64,000 nt of DNA. Source: Sodalis sp. dw_96. Its GTDB lineage: Bacteria > Pseudomonadota > Gammaproteobacteria > Enterobacterales > Enterobacteriaceae. Where the stretch lies: positions 1 to 64,000 of the forward strand of contig NZ_JAAVUT010000021.1 in the NCBI RefSeq assembly GCF_018449575.1. The letters run 5' to 3'. Positions 27,944-38,926 of the stretch are shown here, in pieces. Each line of letters opens with the position of its first letter. The stretch's first letter is position 1. Below the pieces are notes generated by a model, which was not told the DNA's origin, did not search any database, and saw only the letters and a program-made list of their open reading frames with translations. The translations under genes were made by a program, and so were the position numbers.

Positions 27944-28837
27944 TTACCATACATAGGATAATAAGCCGTTACTGGCCGGGACCATAAAATCCACCGACAT
28001 CATGACGCTCAGCGAGGTAATGGCGACGATGGAAAATATAAACAGCTTCCGCGCCCAGACTTTATCATCATTGGCCGATTTGTAGCCTTGCAAGGCCATG
28101 CCCAACCACCAGACGCTCACCGAGGCCGCGACGATCAGGTACTTATAACCGGCATACCCCCCCAGCGTCAGCATCAGGGTGGCCACCATAAACCCGATAA
28201 TATAGAGGGTAATATGGTGTTTGGTAACCGAAATCCCCCGTTTCACCGGCAGCACCGGTATGGAGGCCGCCTGATAATCCTTGAAGCGGAATATGGCGAT
28301 GGCATAAGAGTGGGGCATTTGCCACAAACTGAAGATCAGCAGCAGGATTAATGCGCCCATGTCGAACCTGTCGCTGACGGCGCAGTAGCCGATAACCGGC
28401 GGCGCGGCGCCGGAAAGACTGCCGATTAACGTGCCGTAAACCGACTTACGCTTCATGTACAGGCTGTATATGCCGACATAAACGATAAAGCCCATCACCG
28501 CCAGCCACATGGCCAGCGGATTGGCTGCCGTATAAAGCACGACGAAGCCTACAATACCCAGCACGGTTGCGTAAACCAGCGTAACTTTCGGTGAAATAAG
28601 TCCCTTCACCAGGACACGGTTTTTTGTCCTTTCCATTTTTTTATCAATGTCCCGGTCGATGAAGTTGTTGAAAACACAACCCGAGGCGACCACCAAAGAG
28701 ACACCGATCAAGGTGGCGATAAACAGCGCGTGATCTATCTGGCCTTTTGAGGCCAGAAGAAAACCGCCGATGACAGAAATTAAATTACCGAAAATAATCC
28801 CTGGTTTAGTGACTTGCAGGTATTTTTTAATCATCAC
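27944..28837 (-). CDS. cyoE: Protoheme IX farnesyltransferase (heme O synthase)
   Basis: A 297-residue polytopic prenyltransferase that makes heme O for the bo3 oxidase. It has the first conserved aspartate-rich loop [18 protein letters not shown] (about residues 57-74) and several hydrophobic helices, with [23 protein letters not shown] in the middle. It is the last gene of cyoABCDE, 12 nt after cyoD, as in E. coli (296 residues). Confidence 0.97.
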   Translation of the reverse strand: MMIKKYLQVTKPGIIFGNLISVIGGFLLASKGQIDHALFIATLIGVSLVVASGCVFNNFIDRDIDKKMERTKNRVLVKGLISPKVTLVYATVLGIVGFVVLYTAANPLAMWLAVMGFIVYVGIYSLYMKRKSVYGTLIGSLSGAAPPVIGYCAVSDRFDMGALILLLIFSLWQMPHSYAIAIFRFKDYQAASIPVLPVKRGISVTKHHITLYIIGFMVATLMLTLGGYAGYKYLIVAASVSVWWLGMALQGYKSANDDKVWARKLFIFSIVAITSLSVMMSVDFMVPASNGLLSYVW

Positions 28838-28849
28838 CGTTGCGCTCTT

Positions 28850-29182
28850 TTAATGGCCCATCAAGTTGTAGTTCAGGTACCACATAATCCACAGGGAGCC
28901 CACAACAAGAATCGCGATTATTAATACTGCAAAGACAAAGGCCACCACATTCCAACGCTGTTCGGAAGAGGAATCCAAATGCAGGAAATAGATCAGGTGA
29001 ACCAATATTTGTACCACCGCGCAGACAACCAGAACCGCAAGCAGAGTGACTTTGGTGGCCGAACCGTTCATCACCATGGCAAAGGGAATCACGGTCAAAA
29101 TGATTGACAGTACAAAACCGGTTAAATAAGACTTCAGGCTGCCGTGGCTGGCGCCGCCGTGCCCGGTTGCGGAATGACTCAT
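28850..29182 (-). CDS. cyoD: Cytochrome bo3 ubiquinol oxidase subunit IV
   Basis: A 110-residue subunit with three transmembrane helices (about residues 19-39, 45-66 and 78-100). The short His/Gly-rich N-terminus [14 protein letters not shown] resembles E. coli CyoD. I use the ATG at 29182, whose first base overlaps the last base of the cyoC stop codon. An upstream in-frame extension lies wholly inside cyoC and is not supported. Confidence 0.95.
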   Translation of the reverse strand: MSHSATGHGGASHGSLKSYLTGFVLSIILTVIPFAMVMNGSATKVTLLAVLVVCAVVQILVHLIYFLHLDSSSEQRWNVVAFVFAVLIIAILVVGSLWIMWYLNYNLMGH

Positions 29183-29805
29183 TACATGGCCCCCATTAGA
29201 TACACCACGGTAAACACGCAAATCCACACAACGTCCAGGAAATGCCAGAACAGGCTCAGACACATCAACCGGGTTTGGTTGGTGGCGCTCAGGCCGCGCC
29301 GGGAAACCTGCACCATCATCACCAGGATCCAGATAAGACCCGAGGTAACGTGCAGCCCGTGGGTGCCTACCAGCGTGAAGAACCCGGACAGGAACCCGCT
29401 GCGGTCAGGACCAAAACCTTCGCCGATCAGATGATGGAATTCATACAGTTCCATGCAGATAAACGCCAGGCCGAACAGGAAGGTCAGTCCCAGCCAGGTG
29501 ATAACCTGGCTTTTATTGCCTTTGTGCATGGCAAGAATCGCCACGCCGTAGGTGATGCTGCTGAATAACAGGCAGAAAGTTTCAACCAATACAAAGGGCA
29601 GCTCGAAAATATCCTTGCCCGACGGGCCTCCGGCGACGCTGTTCACCAAAACCGAATAGGTGGCGAACAGGGTGGCGAATAAAATACAGTCGCTCATCAG
29701 GTAGATCCAGAAGCCAAATACCTTTATGGCTCCCGCATCGTGGTGCCCATGCGCGGCTTGCGCTGTATGGGCGGTATCATGATTTGACAGAGTCTCAGTT
29801 GACAT
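29182..29805 (-). CDS. cyoC: Cytochrome bo3 ubiquinol oxidase subunit III
   Basis: A 207-residue heme-copper oxidase subunit III with five hydrophobic helices and the family stretches [19 protein letters not shown] and [13 protein letters not shown]. The His-rich N-terminus is slightly longer than in E. coli (204). It overlaps the 3' end of cyoB by 11 nt and touches cyoD, consistent with coupled translation in the cyo operon. Confidence 0.97.
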   Translation of the reverse strand: MSTETLSNHDTAHTAQAAHGHHDAGAIKVFGFWIYLMSDCILFATLFATYSVLVNSVAGGPSGKDIFELPFVLVETFCLLFSSITYGVAILAMHKGNKSQVITWLGLTFLFGLAFICMELYEFHHLIGEGFGPDRSGFLSGFFTLVGTHGLHVTSGLIWILVMMVQVSRRGLSATNQTRLMCLSLFWHFLDVVWICVFTVVYLMGAM

Positions 29806-31789
29806 TATTCACGCCCGCTTCACTAATTTGTTCAAAATGCCGGTTTTCGATACGTTCCACTTCGGCCGCGGGCACGTAATAGTCCACATCCTGGTTAAAG
29901 CTATGGACAATCCAGGTCACTATCATGCCGGCAAAGCCGATGATCGCCAGCCACCAGATATGCCAGATCATGGCGAAACCGAAAAACAGGCTGAAGGCGG
30001 CGATGATTACGCCGGCGCCGGTATTTTTCGGCATATGGATCTGTTCGTAGGCCAGTGGTTTCTGATAAGCCGTTCCGTCTTCCTTCATCTGCCAAAAGGC
30101 GTCGCGATGATTATTGACATCCGGTACCAGGGCGAAATTATAAAACGGCGGCGGTGAAGAGGTGGACCACTCCAGGGTACGTCCGCCCCATGGGTCGCCG
30201 GTGAGATCGCGGTTCTGATCCCGTTGAATGACGCTAAGGACGATTTGTATCACCTGGCACAGAATGCCCAGGGCAATGAGGACTACGCCACCGGCCGCCA
30301 CCATCAGGAGCGGGTGGAACGCAGGGTCGATTTGCTGGCTTAAGCGACGTGTCATGCCCATGAAGCCCAAGGCGTACAGCGGCATGAAGGCGACGTAGAA
30401 ACCGATAATCCAGAACCAGAAGGCGCGTTTGCCCCATGTTTCGTTCAGCGTATAACCAAAGGCTTTCGGCCACCAGTAGGTCATACCGGCGAAGCAGCCG
30501 AACACCACGCCGCCGATGATAACGTTATGGAAATGCGCTATCAGGAACAGGCTGTTGTGCAAGACGAAGTCGGCGCCGGGCACCGCCAACAGCACGCCGG
30601 TCATGCCGCCGATGGAGAAGGTGATGATAAAACCGATGGTCCACAGCATGGCGGAATTGAAAACAATGCGCCCTTGATACATGGTGAACAGCCAGTTGAA
30701 GATCTTCACCCCGGTGGGTATGGCGATAATCATCGTCATGATGCCGAAGAACGCATTGACGTTGGCCCCGGACCCCATGGTGAAGAAGTGGTGCAGCCAG
30801 ACGCAGAACGACAGGAGGGTGATGGCGATGGTGGCCCAAACCAGCGAGGTGTAGCCGAACAACCGTTTTTTCGAAAAGGTGGCCACCACTTCGGAGTAAA
30901 CGCCGAACACCGGCAGCACCAGGATATACACTTCCGGATGGCCCCAGGCCCAGAACAGGTTGACATACATCATCATGTTGCCGCCCATGTCATTGGTAAA
31001 GAAATGGGTGCCCAGATAGCGATCCAGCGTCAGAAGCACGATGGTGACGGTCAGGATGGGGAACGCGGCGATAATCAGGATGTTGGTGCACAATGCCGTC
31101 CAGGTGAAGACCGGCATTTTCATCAGCGGCATGTTCGGCGCGCGCATTTTCATGATGGTGGCGAAGAAATTCACGCCGGTAAGGGTGGTTCCGATACCGG
31201 CTATCTGGATACTCCAGATCCAGTAATCCACCCCCACGCCAGGGCTATACTCCTTGCCGGCCAACGGCGGATACGCCACCCATCCGGTCTGGGCGAATTC
31301 CCCTACGCCCAGCGAGATGTTGATGAGTATCACCCCCACCACGAAGAACCAGAAGCTGATGGAGTTAAGGAAAGGGAAGGCCACGTCGCGGGCGCCGATT
31401 TGCAGCGGAACCGCCAGGTTCATCAAACCCACCACGAAAGGTGTTGCCATGAAGATGATCATGATGACGCCGTGGGCGGTTACCACCTGATCATAATGGT
31501 GGGGCGGCAGGAAACCGGCTTCGCCTGCTGAGGCCAGCGCCTGCTGCGAACGCATCATGATGGCGTCCGCAAAGCCGCGAAGCAGCATCACGAAGGCCAC
31601 GATCATGTACATTACGCCAATTTTTTTATGATCCACCGAGGTAAACCATTCACTCCATAAATATTGCCATTTGCCAAAATAGGTAATGGTCGCCAATAAA
31701 GCCAGCCCGAGAACGACAATGGCGGCTACGGTGATCATAATGATCGGTTCATGGTATGGAACCGAATCCAGCGTTAATAATCCGAACAT
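29795..31789 (-). CDS. cyoB: Cytochrome bo3 ubiquinol oxidase subunit I
   Basis: A 664-residue catalytic subunit that carries the low-spin heme b and the heme o3/CuB centre and pumps protons while reducing oxygen. The CuB ligand and cross-linked tyrosine motif WGHPEVYI (about residue 282) and the heme ligand region HFHNVIIGG (about residue 419) are intact. I use the ATG at 31789 ([15 protein letters not shown]), which matches the E. coli start and leaves a 4-nt gap to cyoA. A 12-codon upstream extension runs into cyoA. Confidence 0.97.
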   Translation of the reverse strand: MFGLLTLDSVPYHEPIIMITVAAIVVLGLALLATITYFGKWQYLWSEWFTSVDHKKIGVMYMIVAFVMLLRGFADAIMMRSQQALASAGEAGFLPPHHYDQVVTAHGVIMIIFMATPFVVGLMNLAVPLQIGARDVAFPFLNSISFWFFVVGVILINISLGVGEFAQTGWVAYPPLAGKEYSPGVGVDYWIWSIQIAGIGTTLTGVNFFATIMKMRAPNMPLMKMPVFTWTALCTNILIIAAFPILTVTIVLLTLDRYLGTHFFTNDMGGNMMMYVNLFWAWGHPEVYILVLPVFGVYSEVVATFSKKRLFGYTSLVWATIAITLLSFCVWLHHFFTMGSGANVNAFFGIMTMIIAIPTGVKIFNWLFTMYQGRIVFNSAMLWTIGFIITFSIGGMTGVLLAVPGADFVLHNSLFLIAHFHNVIIGGVVFGCFAGMTYWWPKAFGYTLNETWGKRAFWFWIIGFYVAFMPLYALGFMGMTRRLSQQIDPAFHPLLMVAAGGVVLIALGILCQVIQIVLSVIQRDQNRDLTGDPWGGRTLEWSTSSPPPFYNFALVPDVNNHRDAFWQMKEDGTAYQKPLAYEQIHMPKNTGAGVIIAAFSLFFGFAMIWHIWWLAIIGFAGMIVTWIVHSFNQDVDYYVPAAEVERIENRHFEQISEAGVNNVN

Positions 31790-31793
31790 CGTG

Positions 31794-32726
31794 TTATTCC
31801 TCGGTTCCCGCGTGAGAGTGCTCACTCATGCTCATGTCCATTCCCGACTTCTGGGTCATGTCCATGCTCTTGCCCTTGCCCATGAATTTGCCGATGACCG
31901 AATTGAACAGGTCGGGTTTCACACTGGAGAAATATTCCACCGGGTGGAATTCGCTCGGCGCGGCCAATTGTTCATAGGCATCCATGGTATTGAGGGTTTC
32001 CGGCGACGATTTCACTTTTTGCACCCACCTTTCAAAACCCTGCTGGTCCGGTGTGGCAATCGCGGTGAACTTCATGCCGGAAAATCCCCTGCCGCTGAAA
32101 TTGGAGGATATGCCGTTGTAAGTGCCGGGTTCATTGGCAATCAGGTGCAACGTGGCATTCATTCCCGCCATGGCGTAAATCTGCCCGCCCAACTGTGGAA
32201 TAAAGAAGGAGTTCATTACCGAGTTGGAAGTGATATTGAACCTGACCGGTACATTGGCCGGAAAGGCAATCTGGTTAACGGTGGCTATACCCTGTTCCGG
32301 ATAGATGAACAACCATTTCCAATCCATCGCCACCACTTCAATATTGATGGTCTTGGCATCGGATGCGATGGGTTTGCCGGGATCCAGGGCATGAGTTGAC
32401 TTCCAGGTCAGGGTCGCAAGGAAAATGATGATCAAAACCGGCACGATCCAGACCACCAGTTCCACTTTGCTGGAGTGGGACCAATTGGGGCTGTAGGTTG
32501 CCTTGGTATTGGTTGCGCGATATTTTATGGCGAAGACTACCGCCATGACGATAGCAGGTACGACTACCAGCAACATCAGCCCGAGGGCGGTCAGTATCAG
32601 TGAACGTTGCTCCAGTCCGATCTGTCCTTTGGGATTCATTAACGCCATATCACAACCGCTCAGCAAAGTGGCGGCGGAAATCAATGACAGAATCCCTATA
32701 CTTTTATTGTATTTCCTGAGTCTCAT
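31794..32726 (-). CDS. cyoA: Cytochrome bo3 ubiquinol oxidase subunit II
   Basis: A 310-residue lipoprotein subunit, first in the cyo operon. The signal peptide ends in LLSGC with Cys25 lipidated, as in E. coli. Two transmembrane helices follow and then a periplasmic cupredoxin-like domain without CuA ligands, typical of quinol oxidases. The C-terminus is Met/His/Ser-rich ([20 protein letters not shown]), reminiscent of other CyoA tails. Confidence 0.96.
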   Translation of the reverse strand: MRLRKYNKSIGILSLISAATLLSGCDMALMNPKGQIGLEQRSLILTALGLMLLVVVPAIVMAVVFAIKYRATNTKATYSPNWSHSSKVELVVWIVPVLIIIFLATLTWKSTHALDPGKPIASDAKTINIEVVAMDWKWLFIYPEQGIATVNQIAFPANVPVRFNITSNSVMNSFFIPQLGGQIYAMAGMNATLHLIANEPGTYNGISSNFSGRGFSGMKFTAIATPDQQGFERWVQKVKSSPETLNTMDAYEQLAAPSEFHPVEYFSSVKPDLFNSVIGKFMGKGKSMDMTQKSGMDMSMSEHSHAGTEE

Positions 32727-33184
32727 CTAACGACCTCAATAAAAAAGGGCTCTAATGTCGTTTCTTGTGTGTGGGCATTTTACGGGAAGGTTGCAGTACT
32801 GTAAACATGCTTAAGGTTATGTCAGAAACATGTTTCCGCTCGATGTGTGAGATATCATTGCCTTGGAAAATTATGACAAAATATGAATACTCACAACGGC
32901 TTAGAGAAAAATTAGCCTTTGAGCATTAATTACCGGTTTATAAAGAATAAAGCGGCAGCATTGTTATCATAACATTAACACAAGAATAGCATTTGGCGAC
33001 ATATAAGCTACAAAAAAGCAAATACGTCCATCGAGAAATAGTAAAGATGTTAAACTATCACCACTTTGTCTAATCAATAAAAAAAAGTTCAGAAACAGAA
33101 AAAGCAATTTTTGTATACCAATCTGATACATTTTTTCGACAAAGAGATGAGCCCGACTTCTTATTTCGTTTATTTATTGACCGA
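32727..33184. other. cyo upstream region
   Basis: A 458-bp AT-rich region between cyoA and the ampG stop codon, with no gene. It should contain the cyo promoter. On the minus strand GTTAATGTTATG (about 32965-32976) resembles an ArcA box, which would fit the known repression of cyo by ArcA at low oxygen. The match is short and is only a suggestion. Confidence 0.4.
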
Positions 33185-34672
33185 TCAGGCGGCGTCTCGG
33201 CCACGCCGCATCGACATAAAATCACACCAGCATCCCGCCAGGATGCTCAGGGCGATGAGCATGGCGCCGCTTTGCCAGCAATAGCCGGACACCGGCGCGG
33301 CGTTAAACCATCCGGCCGCCTGCACCAGCATGAGCACCAGGCCCAGAGCGAGCAGCGCGGCGCCGGACACCAGCAGCAGCAGAGCCCATCGGTAGGGGCC
33401 GGCATAGCCGTTGCGCCTGGGAAACACGCCGGTTTCCTGGGCGAAGCTCAGCGTATCCCTGCATAATACCAACAGCAGCAGGCCGGGTATGCCGGCAATA
33501 ACCGAGAACAGGTAGAACCAGGCCCAGCCATGAAGTTCCACGAACCAGCCGGCAATGGGACCCACATAAACCCGGCCGACGGCGGACAAGGCGGAAAGCA
33601 GCGCGAACTGGGTGGCGGAAAAAGACTTGTTGCACAGGCTCATCAGCAAGGCCACGAAAGCCGCGGTACCCATGCCCCCGCAAAGATTTTCCACAAAGAT
33701 CGCCGTGCCCATGGTGGCCAAGTGCTTATCCGTAACCGCCAGAACCCAATAGCCGGCATTGGATACCGTTTGCAGCAGGCCGAACAGCAGCAGGGCGCGG
33801 TACAGCGTCAGGCGTTGCATCAATAGCCCGCCAAGCAGGGTGCCGAATATAGTGGCCAGTAAACCGAACGTCTTGTTCACTACCCCGACCTCACCGGCGC
33901 CGAAACCCACCCCCCGGATAAGGAAAGTGGTGCTGAGGCTGCCGGCGAAGGCATCGCCGAGCTTGTAAGTGACTATCAGCAGTAAAATCAGCCAAGCGTT
34001 GTTACGGCCGAAAAAATCCCGCAACGGCTCGACAATGGCCTGTTCAAGCGTACGGGGGGCCGGTATGGCGTTATCCGGTTCCGGCGCCGCCAGCGCCGTC
34101 ACCACGCCGATAACCATTAAGCCGGCCATGAGGTAATAGGTGCCTTGCCATCCCAAAAACCTGTCCGCCAGCCATAACGCCAATCCGCCGGAGACCAGCA
34201 TGGCGATACGATAACCCAATACCGAAACGGCGGCGCCGGTCCCGCGTTCTTCCGGCGGCAGCAGATCGGTTTTATAGGCATCGAAAACAATATCCTGCGA
34301 CGCCGAACAGAAGGCCACCCAGACCGCCACCACGGCCATGGCGGCCAGGTTGCGCTCCGGACTGAGGCTCGCCATGGCCAGGAGGCCGCCAATCAGGAAT
34401 AATTGGGTAATTATCAGCCAGCCCCGCCGCCGACCGAACGACGGTGGGGTATAGCGGTCCATCACCGGCGACCAGAGGAATTTGAAGACATAAGCCTGGC
34501 CCACCAGGGAAAAGAAGCCGATGGTTTTCAAATCGACGTTGGCCACGGTCATCCATGCCTGGAGCGTTCCGGACGTTAATGCCAGCGGCAAACCGGAGGC
34601 AAAACCCAGGCACAATAACATCAATGAACGTGGCTGGGTCAGGGTCGCAAGGCTAAGGTGACGATTGGGCAT
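33185..34672 (-). CDS. ampG: Muropeptide permease AmpG
   Basis: A 495-residue MFS transporter that imports GlcNAc-anhydroMurNAc and its peptides for cell-wall recycling and AmpC signalling. It has about 14 hydrophobic segments, the AmpG opening SLMLLCLGFASGLPLALTSG and the loop MDRYTPPSFGRRRGW (about residue 70). Length is close to E. coli (491). It is co-directional with yajG upstream, as in E. coli. Confidence 0.96.
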   Translation of the reverse strand: MPNRHLSLATLTQPRSLMLLCLGFASGLPLALTSGTLQAWMTVANVDLKTIGFFSLVGQAYVFKFLWSPVMDRYTPPSFGRRRGWLIITQLFLIGGLLAMASLSPERNLAAMAVVAVWVAFCSASQDIVFDAYKTDLLPPEERGTGAAVSVLGYRIAMLVSGGLALWLADRFLGWQGTYYLMAGLMVIGVVTALAAPEPDNAIPAPRTLEQAIVEPLRDFFGRNNAWLILLLIVTYKLGDAFAGSLSTTFLIRGVGFGAGEVGVVNKTFGLLATIFGTLLGGLLMQRLTLYRALLLFGLLQTVSNAGYWVLAVTDKHLATMGTAIFVENLCGGMGTAAFVALLMSLCNKSFSATQFALLSALSAVGRVYVGPIAGWFVELHGWAWFYLFSVIAGIPGLLLLVLCRDTLSFAQETGVFPRRNGYAGPYRWALLLLVSGAALLALGLVLMLVQAAGWFNAAPVSGYCWQSGAMLIALSILAGCWCDFMSMRRGRDAA

Positions 34673-34703
34673 AGGGCGTTCAGTTCATTAACCGGTGGGT
34701 TAA

Positions 34704-34731
34704 AAGCCCACCCGCGCGGAGCGGGCGGGAA
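34704..34731 (-). terminator. Probable terminator of yajG
   Basis: On the minus strand a GC-rich hairpin (CCCGCCCGC / GCGCGGGTGGG, with mismatches) is followed by CTTTTA, placed 31 nt after the yajG stop codon and before ampG. The short T run makes termination likely but partial. Confidence 0.5.
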
Positions 34732-34762
34732 CGTGGGGAGACGAAGGGAATAATAGCGCGAA

Positions 34763-35341
34763 TTAATGTGCGTTTTCTTTAATAAATTGGCTGATGCTGG
34801 TGTCTTGCGCCATATCGCTGATGACGTCGCTCAGAACCTGGTTAACGGCTTTGGTGATGTTTTCGTTGTTGGCGGTGAATGCACCCTGCACGCTATAGAG
34901 CGACTGATAATGCTTCGTTTGCTTGTTGCCGTTTTTCGCCGTGGCGATAATCGAGATATCGGCGCTGGTGGCGATGTTATATCGCACGTTGCCCTGCGAG
35001 ACATCGGCAAAGAGCTTATTGACCACGATTTGCAAGTCAACCGCACCGTTCGGCCCTATCATATAACCGCGCGCGGTCATCTGCTTTTCCAGCACTTCCT
35101 GCAGCAGGAATCGCAGATCCCGCGACGGGGTCAACACCACCAGCTGGCCGTCGCGATTCACTTTCGCCAGGGCCTGGTCGGGGCGCTGGTCGGCACCGTT
35201 GATGCTTACCGTAACGCCCATCAAGGAAGGGTCCTGCTGCGGCAGGTCGATTCTCGGTGTCACTTCAAGGGTGGTGCTTTTGGCGGCACAGCCGGCGAGC
35301 AGCAGCACAGCCAATAAGGGGAGGAACATTTTTTTCAGCAT
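34763..35341 (-). CDS. yajG: YajG-like lipoprotein
   Basis: A 192-residue lipoprotein of the YajG family (same length as E. coli), with signal peptide and lipobox LLAGC (Cys18). The mature part contains the conserved segment VDLQIVVNKLFADVSQGNVRY and is predicted to be periplasmic. The function is unknown, but it is nearly always next to ampG. I use the ATG at 35341 with a GAAGGCG site; a 10-codon upstream extension would bury the signal peptide. Confidence 0.9.
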   Translation of the reverse strand: MLKKMFLPLLAVLLLAGCAAKSTTLEVTPRIDLPQQDPSLMGVTVSINGADQRPDQALAKVNRDGQLVVLTPSRDLRFLLQEVLEKQMTARGYMIGPNGAVDLQIVVNKLFADVSQGNVRYNIATSADISIIATAKNGNKQTKHYQSLYSVQGAFTANNENITKAVNQVLSDVISDMAQDTSISQFIKENAH

Positions 35342-35649
35342 AATCGCCTTCTCAATCATTAAGATGCACAAGGGGGGACAAATTTGGTCACATCATATCA
35401 TTGCCGCTCGCCGGGGGAAGATCAGAATCACGCTAAATTGTGTTAACGATGGTCTCTCGGGCCTGGTTCCCCTCGGATGGCAAAAAAACACATTACCAAC
35501 GCTACAGCGGGATGGCGGTCATCCGAAGTGAAGTTTCGGCTTTTTAAGACAAAAATTTATGATATTAGTGCTATGAGTTAATAAAAAGTCAGCTAAAGTC
35601 TTAATTAACGATGTTGAGCGCGCAGCCTTTAGGCAGTAAGGAGAAAATC

Positions 35650-35964
35650 ATGTTCCGCGAACAAATAGAAGCAAAAATAAGGGCAGCGTTTGATCCGACC
35701 TATTTGGAGGTCATCGACGAGAGCTATCGGCACAACGTGCCGGCGGGTTCGGAAAGCCATTTCAAGGTGATTATGGTGAGCGAGCGTTTTACCGGCGAGC
35801 GGATCCTGACCCGGCATCGCGCCATGTATGCGGTACTGTCCGAGGAATTGGCCGGACCGGTACATGCCTTGGCGCTGCATACCTATACCCTTAAAGAGTG
35901 GACCAGTTTGCAGAATGCCGTACCGGAATCGCCGCCCTGTCGCGGCGCGGGACTTTTGGCCTGA
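35650..35964 (+). CDS. bolA: Transcriptional regulator BolA
   Basis: A 104-residue class II KH-like protein that affects cell shape, cell-wall genes and stress response, and interacts with monothiol glutaredoxin. The hallmark [20 protein letters not shown] (about residues 20-40) with the conserved histidine and the C-terminal SPPCRGAG are present. The ATG at 35650 follows TAAGGAG at good spacing. It is divergent from yajG and upstream of tig, as in E. coli. Confidence 0.95.
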   Translation: MFREQIEAKIRAAFDPTYLEVIDESYRHNVPAGSESHFKVIMVSERFTGERILTRHRAMYAVLSEELAGPVHALALHTYTLKEWTSLQNAVPESPPCRGAGLLA

Positions 35965-36016
35965 GGACAGGATCCCCGTCGCTCCCCATCCACGCCCGGA
36001 TAAATCACACAATCAG

Positions 36017-36048
36017 AACGGCCGTCAGGCCGTTTTGCTGATTTTGTG
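36017..36048 (+). terminator. Probable bolA terminator
   Basis: A perfect 7-bp stem AACGGCC / GGCCGTT with loop GTCA begins 52 nt after bolA and is followed by TTGCTGATTTT. The T run is interrupted, so efficiency is uncertain. Confidence 0.55.
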
Positions 36049-36125
36049 CGCCGCTGCTCGCAGTTGAAGTCAAATTTCGCGCTGTTCTCGACTCATAAAC
36101 TCTATGCCGCTATAATGCCGCGTCT

Positions 36126-36252
36126 TATATCCGTCATCTTTCAAATTGCAGGTGCGTTGGCTACGCTCGCTCACCCGAATCACTTACTTTAGTAAGCTCA
36201 TCGGGGTTCATTCGCTTGCCGCCTTCCCGCAACTTGAAATCTATTGGATATA
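36126..36252. repeat. ERIC (IRU) element in the bolA-tig gap
   Basis: A 127-bp element that starts TATATCCGTCATCTTTCAAA, contains GCGTTGGCTACGCTCGCTCA and CACTTACTTTAGTAAGC, and ends ACTTGAAATCTATTGGATAT. It matches the ERIC consensus end to end, in the same orientation as the copy at 27793. It ends about 170 bp before trigger factor and could be part of its leader transcript. Confidence 0.95.
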
Positions 36253-36423
36253 TATTTCCGGAATGTATTCGGGATGCTTCTGACGACGACGGGGAACAGG
36301 TTTCTGTTCACTCAGACCTCCCGGTTCTAAGAGGCCATTTTCACGTCAGTGGACCTGGATGACCGCTTCTTTGAAAACGGCTTCTGGAGTTGACCGAGCA
36401 CTGTGATTTTTTGAGGTAACAAG

Positions 36424-37728
36424 ATGCAAGTTTCTGTTGAGACCACTGAAGGCCTGGGGCGCCGCGTAGCGATTACCGTTGCCGCCGACAGCATTGAACA
36501 AGCGGTAAAAAGCGAACTGGTGAATGTCGCTAAAAAAGTTCGTATCGATGGTTTCCGCAAAGGGAAAGTGCCGATGAATATCGTGGCACAACGTTATGGC
36601 GCTTCGGTACTTCAGGATGTACTGGGCGATCTGATGCAGCGTAACTTTGTCGATGCCATCATTCAGGAAAAAATCAATCCGGTCGGCGCGCCCGACTATG
36701 TCCCCGGCGAATACAAAAAAGGGGAAGATTTTACCTACCATGTTGAATTTGAAGTTTATCCTGAAGTCGAGCTGAAAGATCTGGATACCATCGAAGTCGA
36801 AAAGCCGGTGGTTGAGGTCAACGACGCCGATGTCGATCAGATGCTTGAAACCCTGCGTAAGCAGCAGGCGGACTGGAAGGAAACCGAACGCGCCGTTATC
36901 GCGGAAGATCGTGTGACCGTAGATTTTACCGGCACCATTGACGGCGAAGAATTTGAAGGCGGTAAAGCCAGTGATTTCGTGCTCGCGCTGGGCCAGGGCC
37001 GAATGATCCCGGGCTTTGAGGAAGGTGTGATCGGTCACAAAGCCGGCGATTCTTTCGATATCGACGTCAATTTCCCGGAAGATTACCATGCGGAAAATCT
37101 GAAAGGTAAAGCGGCCAAGTTCGCCATCGTATTGAAAAAAGTTGAAGAGCGCGAATTGCCGGAGCTGTCCGAGGACTTTATCAAACGTTTCGGCGTGCCT
37201 GACGGTTCCCTCGACGGCCTGCGCGCCGAAGTGCGTAAAAATATGGAACGCGAGCTGAAAAACGCCGTGCGCAACCGGGTCAAAAACCAGGTTATCGACG
37301 GGCTGATCAGCGCCAACGATATCAATGTCCCGGCACGGTTGGTGGACGGTGAAATCGACGTCCTGCGCCGCCAGGCCGCGCAACGTTTCGGCGGCAACGA
37401 AAAACAGGCGCTGGAATTGCCGCGCGAATTGTTTGAAGAACAGGCTAAACGCCGCGTTAAAATCGGCTTATTGTTGGGTGAAGTGATTCAAACCAATGAG
37501 CTCAAAGCCGATGAAAACCGGGTTAAAACCTTGATCGAAGAAATGGCCTCGGCCTATGAAGATCCGCGGGAAGTCATTGAGTTTTACGCAAAAAATCAGG
37601 AAATGATGAATAATATGCGTAACGTGGCTTTAGAAGAACAAGCGGTTGAAACTGTATTAGCCAGCGCTAAAGTGGTGGAGAAAAGCACCACGTTCAGCGA
37701 GTTAATGAATCAACCGAACGCGGCTTGA
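36424..37728 (+). CDS. tig: Trigger factor
   Basis: A 434-residue ribosome-associated chaperone and prolyl isomerase. The ribosome-docking signature GFRKGKVP is at residues 43-50. The FKBP-type isomerase domain (about 150-245, [17 protein letters not shown]) and the helical C-terminal chaperone arms follow. Length is close to E. coli (432). GAGGTAAC precedes the ATG. It is followed by a strong terminator and then clpP. Confidence 0.98.
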   Translation: MQVSVETTEGLGRRVAITVAADSIEQAVKSELVNVAKKVRIDGFRKGKVPMNIVAQRYGASVLQDVLGDLMQRNFVDAIIQEKINPVGAPDYVPGEYKKGEDFTYHVEFEVYPEVELKDLDTIEVEKPVVEVNDADVDQMLETLRKQQADWKETERAVIAEDRVTVDFTGTIDGEEFEGGKASDFVLALGQGRMIPGFEEGVIGHKAGDSFDIDVNFPEDYHAENLKGKAAKFAIVLKKVEERELPELSEDFIKRFGVPDGSLDGLRAEVRKNMERELKNAVRNRVKNQVIDGLISANDINVPARLVDGEIDVLRRQAAQRFGGNEKQALELPRELFEEQAKRRVKIGLLLGEVIQTNELKADENRVKTLIEEMASAYEDPREVIEFYAKNQEMMNNMRNVALEEQAVETVLASAKVVEKSTTFSELMNQPNAA

Positions 37729-37783
37729 TAAATCTGCTTGGCCGGACTTGCTCCCAACCAAGCGCTGTGTTTATCATTAACGG

Positions 37784-37813
37784 CCCGTCATCCCTTGATG
37801 GCGGGTTTTTTAT
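37784..37813 (+). terminator. tig terminator
   Basis: A 9-bp stem CCCGTCATC / GATGGCGGG (one G-T pair) with loop CCTT (37793-37796) is followed by a six-T run, 55 nt after the trigger factor stop codon. Confidence 0.9.
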
Positions 37814-37965
37814 TGTAAAAGGTCGTTTTATGCTGCTGCCGCGTTTTTAAATAAATACGGCGGTAAAACGCAAATGGCCTGGCTTATTTGATACTTAGCG
37901 ACCACCGGCAGATGTCGGCACCGATCGTTTTAGCGTTACAACCGATGAAAGAACGAGTGCCAACG

Positions 37966-37996
37966 CTTGAAAAATGAGGTCGGACCCCCCAATTAA
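37966..37996 (+). promoter_or_regulatory. Candidate heat-shock (sigma32) promoter of clpPX
   Basis: CTTGAAA at 37966-37972 and CCCCAATTAA at 37987-37996 are 14 bp apart and match the sigma32 consensus (CTTGAAA, 11-16 bp, CCCCATnT) apart from A for T after CCCCA. It lies about 160 bp upstream of clpP, a known heat-shock gene. Confidence 0.7.
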
Positions 37997-38154
37997 AGGT
38001 TACAGGGAATCATTAGGCCCAGACGCATACGTCCCTGCTGATAACATCCGCTCGACCAAAAAGGCGATCCGGCCGCTTGAACGTGGTGATTGTTCCACAT
38101 CTCAAGTAGAATCGGTAATAATGGCGCCGAGAGAAATTTATCTAGGAGATGGTA

Positions 38155-38778
38155 ATGTCAAACAGTGGCGAAAGAGATCAACACGCACCCCACATGGCGT
38201 TGGTGCCGATGGTGGTTGAGCAGACTTCACGCGGAGAGCGTTCTTACGATATCTTTTCGCGCCTGCTGAAGGAACGGGTCATATTCATGACCGGCCAGGT
38301 TGAAGATTATATGGCGAACCTGATTGTGGCGCAGATGTTATTTCTTGAGGCCGAAAACCCTGAGAAAGATATCTATCTGTATATCAATTCGCCGGGCGGG
38401 GTTATCACCGCGGGTATGTCGATTTACGATACCATGCAGTTTATCAAACCGGACGTCAGCACTATATGTATGGGGCAAGCGGCTTCCATGGGTGCATTCT
38501 TGTTGACGGCGGGAGCCAAGGGTAAACGGTTTTGCTTGCCCAATTCCAGAGTGATGATTCACCAGCCTTTGGGCGGCTTCCAGGGTCAGGCGACCGATAT
38601 TGAGATTCATGCGAAAGAGATTTTGAAGGTAAAATCCCGCATGAACGAACTGATGGCCAAACATACCGGCCGTCCGCTTGAAACAATTGAGAAAGACACG
38701 GAACGCGATCGTTTCTTATCCGCTGATGAGGCGGTAGACTACGGATTGGTGGATGGCATATTAAACCATCGCGATTGA
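38155..38778 (+). CDS. clpP: ATP-dependent Clp protease proteolytic subunit
   Basis: A 207-residue serine protease subunit that forms the tetradecameric chamber used by ClpX and ClpA. The catalytic Ser is in [13 protein letters not shown] and the His in VMIHQPLGG; the sequence is nearly identical to E. coli ClpP. I use the ATG at 38155, six nt after AGGAG. A second ATG two codons upstream (38149) overlaps that site. clpX follows after 148 bp. Confidence 0.98.
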   Translation: MSNSGERDQHAPHMALVPMVVEQTSRGERSYDIFSRLLKERVIFMTGQVEDYMANLIVAQMLFLEAENPEKDIYLYINSPGGVITAGMSIYDTMQFIKPDVSTICMGQAASMGAFLLTAGAKGKRFCLPNSRVMIHQPLGGFQGQATDIEIHAKEILKVKSRMNELMAKHTGRPLETIEKDTERDRFLSADEAVDYGLVDGILNHRD

Positions 38779-38926
38779 GGCGAAATTCTGAATACCGATG
38801 GACTATAGTTATAGTATAAGGTCATTCGGTTAGACTAATATTGACTCATCGCGCCGGTTTTACGTTTAGCAGTCGCGTTACCGCCGTGGTTGGTTTGCGG
38901 GACAAGACTAGAGAAAGAGGTTACTG

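Noticed and set aside
30527-31531. 334-codon plus-strand frame opposite cyoB.
   Set aside because: His/Gly/Asp-rich antisense artefact of a membrane-protein gene; cyoB is clearly real.
36346-37383. Long minus-strand open frame (345 codons) opposite trigger factor.
   Set aside because: It is the antisense shadow of tig, which is unmistakable on the plus strand.
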